This document shows, piece after piece, positions 1 through 6,568 of a stretch of DNA of 10,007 bases (positions within the stretch are counted from its first letter, which is position 1; the number at the start of each line of letters is the position of its first letter). Source of the stretch: an uncultured Gammaproteobacteria bacterium. Lineage in GTDB: Bacteria; Pseudomonadota; Gammaproteobacteria; GCA-001735895. The stretch is taken from positions 1 through 10,007 of the forward strand of contig CALJQI010000076.1 of NCBI GenBank assembly GCA_937980285.1, read 5' to 3'. The translations under genes and the position numbers were made by a program. Below the pieces are notes generated by a model, which searched no databases, was not told the DNA's origin, and saw only the letters and a program-made list of their open reading frames with translations.

Positions 1-339
1 GTCAAGGCCGACGTCGAGCAGGAACTGCGCGCCGACGAATTGCGCCAGATACTGGCGGATCAGCAACGCGAGCTCGACACCCTGAAGGACAGCATTTCCG
101 ACGCTGGCAAGGAAATCGAAAAAGAAGCCAGCGCCGTTGCCGAGGCCGGTGCATCGCTTGCCGATAGCGTCGATGAACTGCCTGATCACGATCCGCTTCC
201 GGATCTGGACGCGGTTGAGGTGCCGGCTGCGGAAGCATCCACCAGGCCCAAAGTCGATGAGGCCGCCAGTGACGTCCCGGCTGCGGAAGAATCCGCCAGG
301 CCCAAATCCGATGAAGTCGCCAGTGACGTGAAATCATGA
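1..339 (+). CDS. tatB: Sec-independent translocase protein TatB, 3' end (partial)
   Basis: This is the last 112 codons of an open frame that enters from the left edge and stops with TGA at 337-339. What is visible is a charged amphipathic helical stretch (AD-E-LRQILADQQRELDTLK) followed by a long Ala/Asp/Glu/Pro-rich tail. The transmembrane helix and the hinge lie outside the window. TatB pairs with TatC to form the receptor that binds twin-arginine signal peptides of folded export substrates in the inner membrane. The identification rests mainly on position: the stop overlaps the tatC start (ATGA, 336-339), the standard tatB-tatC junction, and the helix-then-variable-tail layout fits TatB. 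The tail contains a direct 54-bp tandem duplication. The sequence alone, without the N-terminus, would not be decisive. Confidence 0.85.
   Translation, partial: VKADVEQELRADELRQILADQQRELDTLKDSISDAGKEIEKEASAVAEAGASLADSVDELPDHDPLPDLDAVEVPAAEASTRPKVDEAASDVPAAEESARPKSDEVASDVKS
220..327 (+). repeat. Two tandem 54-bp units in the tatB tail
   Basis: Two adjacent in-frame 54-base units occupy 220-273 and 274-327. They encode VPAAEASTRPKVDEAASD and VPAAEESARPKSDEVASD. By eye I count 7 mismatches in 54 bases. The copies end four codons before the tatB stop. The pattern fits an in-frame duplication within a low-constraint, disordered tail, followed by divergence; that history is inference. Confidence 0.85.
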
Positions 340-1223
340 GCGAAGCGGAAAACCCGGAGGAAGATAAAAGCGGCAGCCTGATGTCGCACCTGGTCGAGCT
401 GCGCGATCGCGTGGTGCGCATGGTGCTTGCGATTCTGGTGCTATTCCTGGGTATGTTCTACTGGGCCAACGATATATATGTCTATCTCGCGGAGCCCTTG
501 ACGCGCCACCTGCCGGATGACGCGAATATGATCGCCATCGATGTCGCTTCTCCGTTTCTGACGCCTTTCAAACTGGTGCTGATGCTGGCGGTTTTCCTGG
601 CGATGCCGGTGATTCTCTATCAAATGTGGGCTTTCGTGGCGCCGGGGCTTTATTCCAACGAGAAACGAATCGCCGGTCCGCTGCTGGTGTCGAGCATCCT
701 GCTGTTTTATGCCGGCGTGGCCTTCGCCTACTATGTCGTGTTTCCGCTGGTGTTCGGATTCTTTACCAGCATCGGTCCCGAAATAGTCAACATATCGACC
801 GATATCGGGCGTTACCTCGATTTCGTGCTGGCGCTGTTCTTCGGCTTCGGGCTGGCCTTCGAGGTGCCGATAGCCACCATCATCCTGGTTGCCATCGGTT
901 TTACCACGCCGAAGAAACTTTCCGAGAAACGCCCCTATGTCATCGTCGGCGCTTTCATCATCGGCATGTTCCTGACCCCGCCGGACGTCATTTCGCAGGT
1001 ATTGCTGGCGCTGCCGATGTGGGTGCTGTTCGAAGCCGGCCTGATTGCCTCGGCCATCATCTTCAAGGATCGCGAGCAGGAAGACGAGGAAGAGGACGAT
1101 GATATCGAGGATGAAACCGGGCTGGCTACCGCTTCGGACAATCATCCGCTGACCGATGAAGAAATGGAAGCCGAGCTCGACCAGGCCGAGGCCGACGAGG
1201 CCGGCCTCGATAAAAACACCTGA
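336..1223 (+). CDS. tatC: Sec-independent translocase protein TatC with acidic C-terminal tail
   Basis: This 295-residue polytopic inner-membrane protein is the core of the twin-arginine translocase and binds the RR signal peptide. The family N-terminal motif HLVELRDR is at residues 18-25. The cytoplasmic loop WAFVAPGLYSNEKR carries F100 and E109, equivalent to E. coli F94 and E103 of the signal-peptide site. FEVPI holds E176, equivalent to E. coli E170, and the late motif LTPPD is at 213-217. Six hydrophobic segments can be made out between about 28 and 243. E. coli TatC is about 258 residues; the excess here is a C-terminal extension of about 50 residues (244-295), of which roughly half are Asp or Glu. 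The ATG overlaps the tatB stop and has no clear Shine-Dalgarno, which suggests translational coupling. No U-tract terminator follows. Confidence 0.97.
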   Translation: MSEAENPEEDKSGSLMSHLVELRDRVVRMVLAILVLFLGMFYWANDIYVYLAEPLTRHLPDDANMIAIDVASPFLTPFKLVLMLAVFLAMPVILYQMWAFVAPGLYSNEKRIAGPLLVSSILLFYAGVAFAYYVVFPLVFGFFTSIGPEIVNISTDIGRYLDFVLALFFGFGLAFEVPIATIILVAIGFTTPKKLSEKRPYVIVGAFIIGMFLTPPDVISQVLLALPMWVLFEAGLIASAIIFKDREQEDEEEDDDIEDETGLATASDNHPLTDEEMEAELDQAEADEAGLDKNT

Positions 1224-1358
1224 TCCCCGCCAAATCCTGTTCTCGATAACGGATCCTGGGTTAGTAACCAGTCATCCCGGTAAGATCCAGGTCGCGCATG
1301 GCGGGTGCAATATCTGTATTTTCCTCAAATAATGCCGCGATCAACCGATAACCCAGGT

Positions 1359-1895
1359 ATGAACAAAGGTTTGCGACATTTACTTGCGCTTTTACTGTTG
1401 GCGCTGGGCACGCCCGCGGCGGCGCTGGAACTGTTTGGCGTGGCGCTGGAATCGGTCAGCCGTGACGAATTACGCGCCGCGGCCGCGCAAGCCGGTCTGC
1501 TGCTGGAGCGCGAGGGCGGCGAAGACACCTGGTACGACGTCTACGACAGTTCGACCGTGCTTGCCGGTTCGACCCGGTTTTACCTGGGTTTCGTCAAACA
1601 GGACCAGCGCTTCGCCTTCGCCGAGTATGAGTTCAGGGGTTTGAGTCACAAGCGCCTGTTACGTCAGCTGAAGCTTAAATACGGTGAGGCCGAAGTGCAG
1701 GGCGGTCGCTTCGTTTCCGATCACCGCTACCGCTGGCAGCGCGACGGCATCCAGATAGAACTCAGCAGCGACTGGCAGCGTTACAGCACCCGTCTGACCT
1801 ACCTGATTCCGCAAAACATGCGCGATTTGCTGGCTGAAAGAGCGGCTTATAAAAGCCAGCCGCAGGCCGAGGCCGCGCAGGTTTCGCTTTACTGA
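1359..1895 (+). CDS. Predicted secreted protein of unknown function
   Basis: I do not recognise the family. From the ATG at 1359 the product is 178 residues with a clear signal peptide: basic MNKGLRH, a Leu-rich core, then TPAAA and a likely cut near residue 22 before LELFG. The mature part has no cysteine, so it is not a lipoprotein. It has SVSRDELRAAAAQAG near its start, then Tyr/Phe-rich stretches (TWYDVYDSS, RFYLGF, FAFAEYEF) that suggest beta strands, and a basic RLLRQLKLKYGEA helix. It probably acts in the periplasm or at the envelope. In-frame upstream starts exist at 1305 (GTG) and 1332 (ATG), but they put 9-18 extra residues before the signal peptide, and neither has a good ribosome site; the one at 1359 is also weak (AGG two bases or fewer away). 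It stands alone, 135 bases after tatC and about 106 before the next gene. An AATAAT at 1328-1333 could be a -10 box, without a clear -35. Confidence 0.8.
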   Translation: MNKGLRHLLALLLLALGTPAAALELFGVALESVSRDELRAAAAQAGLLLEREGGEDTWYDVYDSSTVLAGSTRFYLGFVKQDQRFAFAEYEFRGLSHKRLLRQLKLKYGEAEVQGGRFVSDHRYRWQRDGIQIELSSDWQRYSTRLTYLIPQNMRDLLAERAAYKSQPQAEAAQVSLY

Positions 1896-2001
1896 TTACC
1901 GCCCGTCGCCCGAATCGGGCCGTTGGTCATCGAAACCGCTGCCAGGCCGGCAAAAGCACTGACCTTGACTAGACTTATAGTGTCTCAATCTATTTGTCGC
2001 C

Positions 2002-2268
2002 ATGAACATAAACAGCCCCGCCAATTCGCCTTACGCGATCCCCGAAGCCAGCCGCAGCGCGGTCGAGGGTATCCGTGAGCAATTGACGCGCCTCGACCAG
2101 AACGTCGCCGAGGTCGCCAGCAGCGAGGGCAGTGACTCGTTCGCCCCGGGCTCGCGCGAACGCGCCCTGGTGGAACAGCAGGAAATCGTGCAGGCCGTGC
2201 GAGCCAACGCTCGATCGCTCGAAGTCGCCAACAAGACGCTTGGCACCATAATCGATATCAAGGTCTGA
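2002..2268 (+). CDS. Small protein with a flagellar rod/hook-type C-terminal segment
   Basis: This encodes 88 residues starting MNINSPANSPYAIPEAS. The middle is polar and Ser/Glu-rich. The C-terminal third (LVEQQEIVQAVRANARSLEVANKTLGTIIDIKV, in pieces: VEQQEIVQAVRANAR and ANKTLGTIIDIKV) resembles the closing helix of axial flagellar proteins such as FlgC and FlgG, whose usual pattern is VEMI-A-RAYEANA then ADEML-TLLDI. That resemblance is from memory, not a search. True rod proteins are 130 or more residues and also carry an N-terminal rod helix, which is missing here, and no flagellar gene is nearby. It may be a small orphan of this fold or a coincidental helix. The start is the only ATG in a sensible position; a Shine-Dalgarno is not evident. 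A TTGACT at 1965-1970 could be a -35 box, but no good -10 follows at normal spacing. Confidence 0.65.
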   Translation: MNINSPANSPYAIPEASRSAVEGIREQLTRLDQNVAEVASSEGSDSFAPGSRERALVEQQEIVQAVRANARSLEVANKTLGTIIDIKV

Positions 2269-2308
2269 ATCCGCCGCAACCCGAAACCGGCAGCCGCGAT
2301 GGTGACGG

Positions 2309-2337
2309 TTAACCCGAATTCGCTTTTACGCTATCAT
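2309..2337 (+). promoter_or_regulatory. Candidate sigma-70 promoter for gpmI
   Basis: TTAACC (2309-2314) and TATCAT (2332-2337) are separated by 17 bases. They match TTGACA at 4 of 6 and TATAAT at 4 of 6 positions. Transcription would begin near 2344, giving a leader of about 28 bases before the ATG at 2372. The placement 35 bases before the first conserved GpmI segment supports it. It is a pattern match only. Confidence 0.45.
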
Positions 2338-2371
2338 GCGGATTAATCGACCCGTTGTTTCGAAAAACCCA

Positions 2372-3925
2372 ATGACCAATACTTCTGCGACGCTGCGCCG
2401 TCCGACCCTGCTTGTTATTCTGGATGGTTTCGGCATCAACCCCGATCCCACCGACAACGCCATCGAGCTGGCGGCAACGCCGAATTTCGATCGCTATTTT
2501 ACCGACTACCCGATGACTACCCTGCAGGCCTCCGGCCGGGGTGTCGGCCTGCCTGCCGGGCAGATGGGTAATTCCGAAGTCGGCCACATGACCATCGGCA
2601 GCGGCAGCATCGTCAAGCAGGACCTGGTGCGCATCGACGACGCCATCGAGGATGAAAGTTTTTATCAGAATCCGGCCCTGTTGAGCGCGGTCGAGGCGGC
2701 GCGCGAAGCGCAACGGCCGCTGCACCTGATGGGGCTGGTTTCGGACGGCGGCGTACACAGCCATATCGATCACCTGGCGGCGCTGATCCGGCTTTGTCAT
2801 CGCAACCAGGTAGTGCCCCAGCTGCACATGATTACCGACGGCAGGGATACCGCGCCGCAGGCGGCGCTGGGCTATATCCCGGAACTCGAAGCCCTGCTCG
2901 AGGACTGCGGCGGTCACATTGCCACGATTTCGGGCCGATACTACGCGATGGACAGGGACCAGCGCTGGGAGCGGGTGCAAATGGCCTGGGAAAATATCGT
3001 GCATGGCCGCGGCGTAGCCGCCGAATCGGCCGCGCAGGCGATACAGCAGAGTTACGATGCCGGCAAAAACGATGAGTTCATATTACCTTCCCGTTTGCCG
3101 ACCTGGGTCCAGCCGCAGGCCGGCGACGAAATGATCTTTTTCAATTTTCGCAACGATCGCGCACGCCAGGTCTGCGCCGCCTTTGCGCTCGAGCGATTCG
3201 ACGAGTTCGAGCGCGGCCCGGACTATGGGCCGTTAAACGTCACCACCATGACCTATTACGATTCGACACTCGGCGCGCCGATCGCTTTTTCACCGATGCG
3301 GCCAGAGACGACGCTCGGCAGCGTCATCAGCGATGCCGGGTTCCGCCAGTTGCACTGCGCCGAAACCGAAAAATATGCTCACGTCACCTTTTTCTTCAAT
3401 GGCGGCCGCGAACCGCCCTACCTGGGCGAAGATCGCCGGCTGATCGATTCGCCGCGGGTCGCGACCTATGATCTGCAGCCGGAAATGAGCGCGGCCGGGG
3501 TCGCGGATGCCGTGATCGAGGCAATGCAATCGGGCGACTACGAATTCGTCGTCGTTAATTTCGCCAACGGCGATATGGTCGGCCATACCGCGGTTCGCGA
3601 GGCGATTATCGAGGCCGTGGAAGTACTCGACCGGGAAGTAGGGCGGGTGCTCGAAACCGCGATTGACTGTCAGTACTCGGTTTTACTGACCGCCGATCAC
3701 GGCAATTGCGACCAGATGGTCGATCCCGATAGCGGTAAACCGCATACCCAGCATTCGAATCATCCGGTGCCCTGCCTGATTATCGATGACGGGGTGACGA
3801 CACTGGCGCAGGGTGAGAATTTGTCGGCGATTGCGCCGACGATATTGCAGCTTATGGGGATTTCGCAGCCTGAGGCGATGACCGGATCATCGGTGATTAT
3901 GGACGATTGGTCCGAATTACCTTGA
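2372..3925 (+). CDS. gpmI: 2,3-bisphosphoglycerate-independent phosphoglycerate mutase
   Basis: The product interconverts 3- and 2-phosphoglycerate in glycolysis and gluconeogenesis, in the cytoplasm, using two metal ions (typically Mn) and a phosphoserine intermediate. From the ATG at 2372 it is 517 residues, close to the family's usual 510-515. It opens with LVILDGFG, whose D18 is a metal ligand. GQMGNSEVGH (63-72) contains the catalytic serine S68. Next come DGRDT, SGRYYAMDRDQRWER and NFRNDRARQ of the phosphate-transfer domain, and then the second metal cluster: NGDMVGHT, ADHGNCDQM and HTQHSNHPVPC. An in-frame ATG at 2336 would add 12 residues, but it lies inside the candidate -10 box, and those residues lack family resemblance; I therefore chose 2372. 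No good Shine-Dalgarno precedes either start. It appears to be a single-gene transcript: 103 bases after the previous gene and 58 before the next, with no clear terminator. Confidence 0.97.
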   Translation: MTNTSATLRRPTLLVILDGFGINPDPTDNAIELAATPNFDRYFTDYPMTTLQASGRGVGLPAGQMGNSEVGHMTIGSGSIVKQDLVRIDDAIEDESFYQNPALLSAVEAAREAQRPLHLMGLVSDGGVHSHIDHLAALIRLCHRNQVVPQLHMITDGRDTAPQAALGYIPELEALLEDCGGHIATISGRYYAMDRDQRWERVQMAWENIVHGRGVAAESAAQAIQQSYDAGKNDEFILPSRLPTWVQPQAGDEMIFFNFRNDRARQVCAAFALERFDEFERGPDYGPLNVTTMTYYDSTLGAPIAFSPMRPETTLGSVISDAGFRQLHCAETEKYAHVTFFFNGGREPPYLGEDRRLIDSPRVATYDLQPEMSAAGVADAVIEAMQSGDYEFVVVNFANGDMVGHTAVREAIIEAVEVLDREVGRVLETAIDCQYSVLLTADHGNCDQMVDPDSGKPHTQHSNHPVPCLIIDDGVTTLAQGENLSAIAPTILQLMGISQPEAMTGSSVIMDDWSELP

Positions 3926-3983
3926 TCACGGGCGAAATTTTAGTAATGATTGGACATTGTAGTGCGCGATTTAAATAATAAAC

Positions 3984-4643
3984 ATGGCAACCTTAAACGA
4001 AACACTTGAAGAAATTACGCTGTTTCGCGGGATGTCCGAGGAAGATATAGAAAATATCGCCTCGCAGACCGTTATCCGCCAGTTTCCGAAAAACACCGTA
4101 ATCGTCAGTCAGGGCGATGAAACTGATTCGTTTTACGTGATTTTGCAGGGCAAGGTCGACGTTTTCCTGCACAATGACAAGGGCAAGGAAATCATCATCA
4201 ATACGATGGGCGAAGGCGAGGCTTTCGGTGAACTCGCCCCGCTGGGCGGCATTCCGCGCCAGGCCAGCATCATCACCACCGAGGATTCCACCTTCGGCAT
4301 CATATCGCGCCAGGTTTTCATGGATACGATGCTGACCAGACCAACCGTCAGCATGCAGATCATCGATTTGCTGATACACCGCATCCAGGACCTGACCGAG
4401 GAAGTCAGCAGCCTCGCGCTGGAAGACGTTTACAACCGCGTGGTGCGCGTGCTCTACAAGCATGCGGACGCGGTGGGCGAGAAACTGGTGACCGAAAAAC
4501 TGACCCAGCAGGACATCGCCAGCCGCGTCGGCGCTACCCGCGAAATGGTGCATCGCATCCTGAAGGAATTGAAAACCGGCGGTTATATCTCGATAGAAGG
4601 TAAACATATCACAATCGAGAAGAAACTCCCGCCCGGCTGGTAA
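3984..4643 (+). CDS. CRP/FNR-family transcriptional regulator
   Basis: This 219-residue cytoplasmic DNA-binding protein has the CRP layout: a cyclic-nucleotide-binding beta barrel (about 12-115), a long dimer helix (about 120-148) and a winged helix-turn-helix (about 150-215). The phosphate-binding cassette GELAPLGGIPRQAS is complete, with E83 and R92 matching the ribose- and phosphate-contacting residues E72 and R82 of E. coli CRP, so it may bind cAMP or a similar nucleotide. There is no N-terminal cysteine cluster, so it is not an FNR oxygen sensor. The recognition helix ATREMVHRILKEL keeps R186, E187 and R191, equivalent to CRP R180, E181 and R185, which read TGTGA half-sites; similar sites are therefore expected, by inference. 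It is not close enough to Crp or Vfr for a symbol. The upstream gap (3926-3983) holds AT-rich candidate -10 boxes but no clear single promoter, and no Shine-Dalgarno is seen. Confidence 0.93.
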   Translation: MATLNETLEEITLFRGMSEEDIENIASQTVIRQFPKNTVIVSQGDETDSFYVILQGKVDVFLHNDKGKEIIINTMGEGEAFGELAPLGGIPRQASIITTEDSTFGIISRQVFMDTMLTRPTVSMQIIDLLIHRIQDLTEEVSSLALEDVYNRVVRVLYKHADAVGEKLVTEKLTQQDIASRVGATREMVHRILKELKTGGYISIEGKHITIEKKLPPGW

Positions 4644-4660
4644 AGCTTGCCGCAAAAAAG

Positions 4661-4669
4661 TGCTAACAT
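4661..4669 (+). promoter_or_regulatory. Candidate extended -10 promoter of the yebC-ruvCAB cluster
   Basis: TGCTAACAT has the TGn extension followed by TAACAT (4664-4669), 5 of 6 to TATAAT. No convincing -35 is present at 16-18 bases, which is typical of extended -10 promoters. The start would be near 4676, giving a leader of about 23 bases containing a T8 run (4678-4685) and the yebC Shine-Dalgarno. An A6 run (4654-4659) lies just upstream. Pattern match only. Confidence 0.5.
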
Positions 4670-4685
4670 AGCGCCAATTTTTTTT

Positions 4686-4689
4686 GAGG
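4686..4689 (+). promoter_or_regulatory. Ribosome binding site of yebC
   Basis: GAGG lies 9 bases before the GTG at 4699. It favours that GTG over the in-frame TTG at 4684, which overlaps this site. Confidence 0.7.
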
Positions 4690-4698
4690 CCGGAAAAA

Positions 4699-5445
4699 GT
4701 GGCGGGTCATAGCAAGTGGGCAAATATTCAACACCGCAAGAAGGCGCAGGACGCCAAGCGCGGTAAACTGTTTACCCGTTTAATCAAGGAGATCGTGGTC
4801 GCGGCCAGGGCCGGCGGCTCGGATCTCGACGCCAACGCCTCGTTGCGCAGCGCGGTCGACAAGGCCAAATCCCAGTCGGTACCCAAGGACGCGATCGAGC
4901 GCGCGGTCAAGCGCGGCGCCGGTGAGCTGGATGGTTCCGATTACGAGGAAATTCGCTACGAGGGCTATGGCCCGGCTGGCGTCGCATTCATCGTCGATTG
5001 CCTGTCGGACAACCGCAATCGCACCGTCGCCGATGTGCGTCATGCTTTCAGCAAGGCTGGCGGCAACCTGGGGCAGAGCGGTTCGGTCGCCTATATGTTC
5101 GACAGCGTCGGCGTGCTGGTGTATTCACCCGATCATGACGAGGACGAAGTGATGGAAGCCGCGCTCGAAGCCGGAGCCGAAGACGTCATCGTCGCCGACG
5201 ACGGCAGTATCGAAGTTTTGACGGCGGCCGATGAGTATGTCGCGGTCAAGCAGGCGATGACCGAAGCCGGCCTCGAACCCGAGGACTCCGACCTGACCAT
5301 GCGTGCCTCCACCAATGCCGAGCTCGATGTCGAATCCGCCGGCAAGGTGCTGCGCCTGGTCGATTTGCTGGAAGCGTCGGATGACGTGCAGGACGTTTAT
5401 TACAACGCGGAAATTCCCGAAGAAGCTTACGAGGCCGGAGCCTGA
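4699..5445 (+). CDS. yebC: YebC/TACO1-family protein
   Basis: The 248-residue product is close to E. coli YebC (246). It begins at a GTG with the family signature (M)AGHSKWANIQHRK, which fixes the start together with the GAGG ribosome site. The basic N-terminal domain (KKAQDAKRGKLFTRL, about 14-28) is followed by YEGYGPAGVAF (about 91-101), NRNRTVADVRHAFSKAGG and GSVAYMFD, all typical of the family, and an acidic C-terminal domain. The family was first described as DNA-binding transcriptional regulators; later work on YebC and mitochondrial TACO1 supports a role at the ribosome in translating difficult, proline-rich stretches. It sits before ruvC, as in many bacteria, and overlaps it by one base (TGATG), so the four genes yebC-ruvC-ruvA-ruvB are likely one transcript. 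Confidence 0.96.
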   Translation: MAGHSKWANIQHRKKAQDAKRGKLFTRLIKEIVVAARAGGSDLDANASLRSAVDKAKSQSVPKDAIERAVKRGAGELDGSDYEEIRYEGYGPAGVAFIVDCLSDNRNRTVADVRHAFSKAGGNLGQSGSVAYMFDSVGVLVYSPDHDEDEVMEAALEAGAEDVIVADDGSIEVLTAADEYVAVKQAMTEAGLEPEDSDLTMRASTNAELDVESAGKVLRLVDLLEASDDVQDVYYNAEIPEEAYEAGA

Positions 5446-5969
5446 TGATCATCCTGGGGATTGACCCCGGATCGCGCATCACCGGCTTCGGCCTGATCGA
5501 CAATCAAGCTAACCGAATCGAGTATATTCACAGTGGCAGTATCAAAGTCAGCGGCGATAGCCTGCCGCAGCGCCTGGGCTGCATATTTGCCGAGATCGAC
5601 GCGGTGATTCGGCAGTACCGCCCCGAGCAGATGGGCATCGAAAACGTGTTCATGGCGCGCAATGCCGATTCGGCGTTGAAACTCGGACAGGCGCGCGGCG
5701 CGGCGATTTGCGCCGGCCACCAGGCCGGGCTGGAAATATCCGAGTATGCCGCGCGCGAAGTCAAACAGACCATCGTCGGCAGTGGCGCGGCCAGCAAGGA
5801 ACAGGTGCAGCACATGGTCAAACGATTGCTCGGCATCCGTCAGGATTTGCAGGCCGACGAGGCGGACGGGCTCGCAATTGCCATCTGCCACGCGCAATTT
5901 TATGCTACCCGGCAAAAGACCGGGATCGATACCAGTCTGCTCAAACGCAGGAGAAGCAGTCGCAGATGA
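5445..5969 (+). CDS. ruvC: Crossover junction endodeoxyribonuclease RuvC
   Basis: RuvC is the Holliday-junction resolvase that nicks two strands of a four-way junction as a dimer, acting with RuvAB in recombinational repair. The 174-residue protein (E. coli 173) starts MIILGIDPGS. All four catalytic acids are in register with E. coli: D7 in GIDPGS, E66 in GIENVF, and D138 and D141 in DEADGLA. The basic C-terminal end (LLKRRRSSRR) also fits. The start codon shares a base with the yebC stop; GAGG and GGAG in the end of yebC (5431-5440) offer ribosome sites. Its own stop overlaps the ruvA start. Confidence 0.98.
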   Translation: MIILGIDPGSRITGFGLIDNQANRIEYIHSGSIKVSGDSLPQRLGCIFAEIDAVIRQYRPEQMGIENVFMARNADSALKLGQARGAAICAGHQAGLEISEYAAREVKQTIVGSGAASKEQVQHMVKRLLGIRQDLQADEADGLAIAICHAQFYATRQKTGIDTSLLKRRRSSRR

Positions 5970-6568
5970 TTAGCCGATTAACAGGCATACTGGCCGCCAA
6001 GCGCGCGCCGCAGATTCTGGTCGATTGCCATGGCGTCGGCTACGAGGCAGACGTGTCGATGACGACGTTTTACAAGCTGCCCGAGGTCGGCGAACAGATT
6101 TCGATCTGGACCCACCTGCTGGTCAAGGACGATTCGCATAGCCTGGTCGGCTTCCACGACGAGCAGGAGCGCAGGCTGTTCCGCCAGTTGATTCGCGTCA
6201 ACGGCGTCGGCCCGAAAATGGCGCTGACTATCCTCTCCGGCATCGATGAGCAACAGTTCGCGCTGTGCATCGCCAATAACGATCTCGCCATGCTGACGCG
6301 CCTGCCCGGGGTTGGCAAGAAAACCGCCGAGCGCCTGGTTATCGAAATGCGCGACAAGGTCGGCGCGATCGCCGCCGACTCGCCGCTGCAGCAGCCTGGC
6401 TCTGGCGGGCAGTCGGTGGTCAGCGAAGCGATCGAGGCGCTGCAGGCGCTGGGCTACAAGCCCGCTGACGCGGAAAAGATGATCAGCCGCGCGCAGCAGC
6501 AGGGCGAGGCCGGCGGTAACGCTTCGCAACTGATCAAGAAAGCGCTGCAGGCAACGGTCAAGGCATGA
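5966..6568 (+). CDS. ruvA: Holliday junction branch migration protein RuvA
   Basis: RuvA binds the four-way junction as a tetramer and loads the RuvB motor. From the ATG at 5966 it is 200 residues (E. coli 203), starting MISRLTGILAAK. The N-terminal OB-fold (about 1-63) carries the acidic pin as D55-D56, where E. coli has E55-D56; charge is kept. Two helix-hairpin-helix motifs follow: RVNGVGPKMAL and RLPGVGKKTAERL. A flexible Gly/Ser/Gln linker leads to the C-terminal RuvB-binding domain (LQALGYKPADAEKMI). The frame is open further upstream to 5708, but that part overlaps ruvC and has no RuvA resemblance. AGGAG (5949-5953) sits 12 bases ahead, and the ATG overlaps the ruvC stop by four bases. 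Confidence 0.97.
   Translation: MISRLTGILAAKRAPQILVDCHGVGYEADVSMTTFYKLPEVGEQISIWTHLLVKDDSHSLVGFHDEQERRLFRQLIRVNGVGPKMALTILSGIDEQQFALCIANNDLAMLTRLPGVGKKTAERLVIEMRDKVGAIAADSPLQQPGSGGQSVVSEAIEALQALGYKPADAEKMISRAQQQGEAGGNASQLIKKALQATVKA

Noticed and set aside
441..1145. 234-residue - strand frame opposite tatC
   Set aside because: His/Arg/Gln-rich shadow of a membrane protein gene; no support.
1908..1920. GCCCGAATCGGGC hairpin after the secreted-protein gene
   Set aside because: The 5-bp stem is followed by CGTTGG, not a T-run, so it does not qualify as an intrinsic terminator; too short to weigh further.
1965..1993. TTGACT as a -35 box for the 2002-2268 gene
   Set aside because: The hexamers at 17-18 bases downstream (ATCTAT, TCTATT) are poor -10 boxes, and the nearby TATAGT is only 5 bases away.
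2309..3004. 231-residue - strand frame opposite gpmI
   Set aside because: Shadow of gpmI, which has complete catalytic motifs on the + strand; composition is typical of an antisense frame.
3922..3950. TTGATCACG as a CRP/FNR-type operator before the regulator gene
   Set aside because: Only a half-site or a short TGATCA palindrome overlapping the gpmI stop is present; the second half does not match.
3993..4655. 220-residue - strand frame opposite the CRP-like gene
   Set aside because: It mirrors almost the whole regulator gene and shows no recognisable domain.
4654..4685. A6 and T8 runs after the regulator gene as an intrinsic terminator
   Set aside because: No GC-rich inverted repeat immediately precedes the T-run; the stretch fits better as promoter and leader of yebC.
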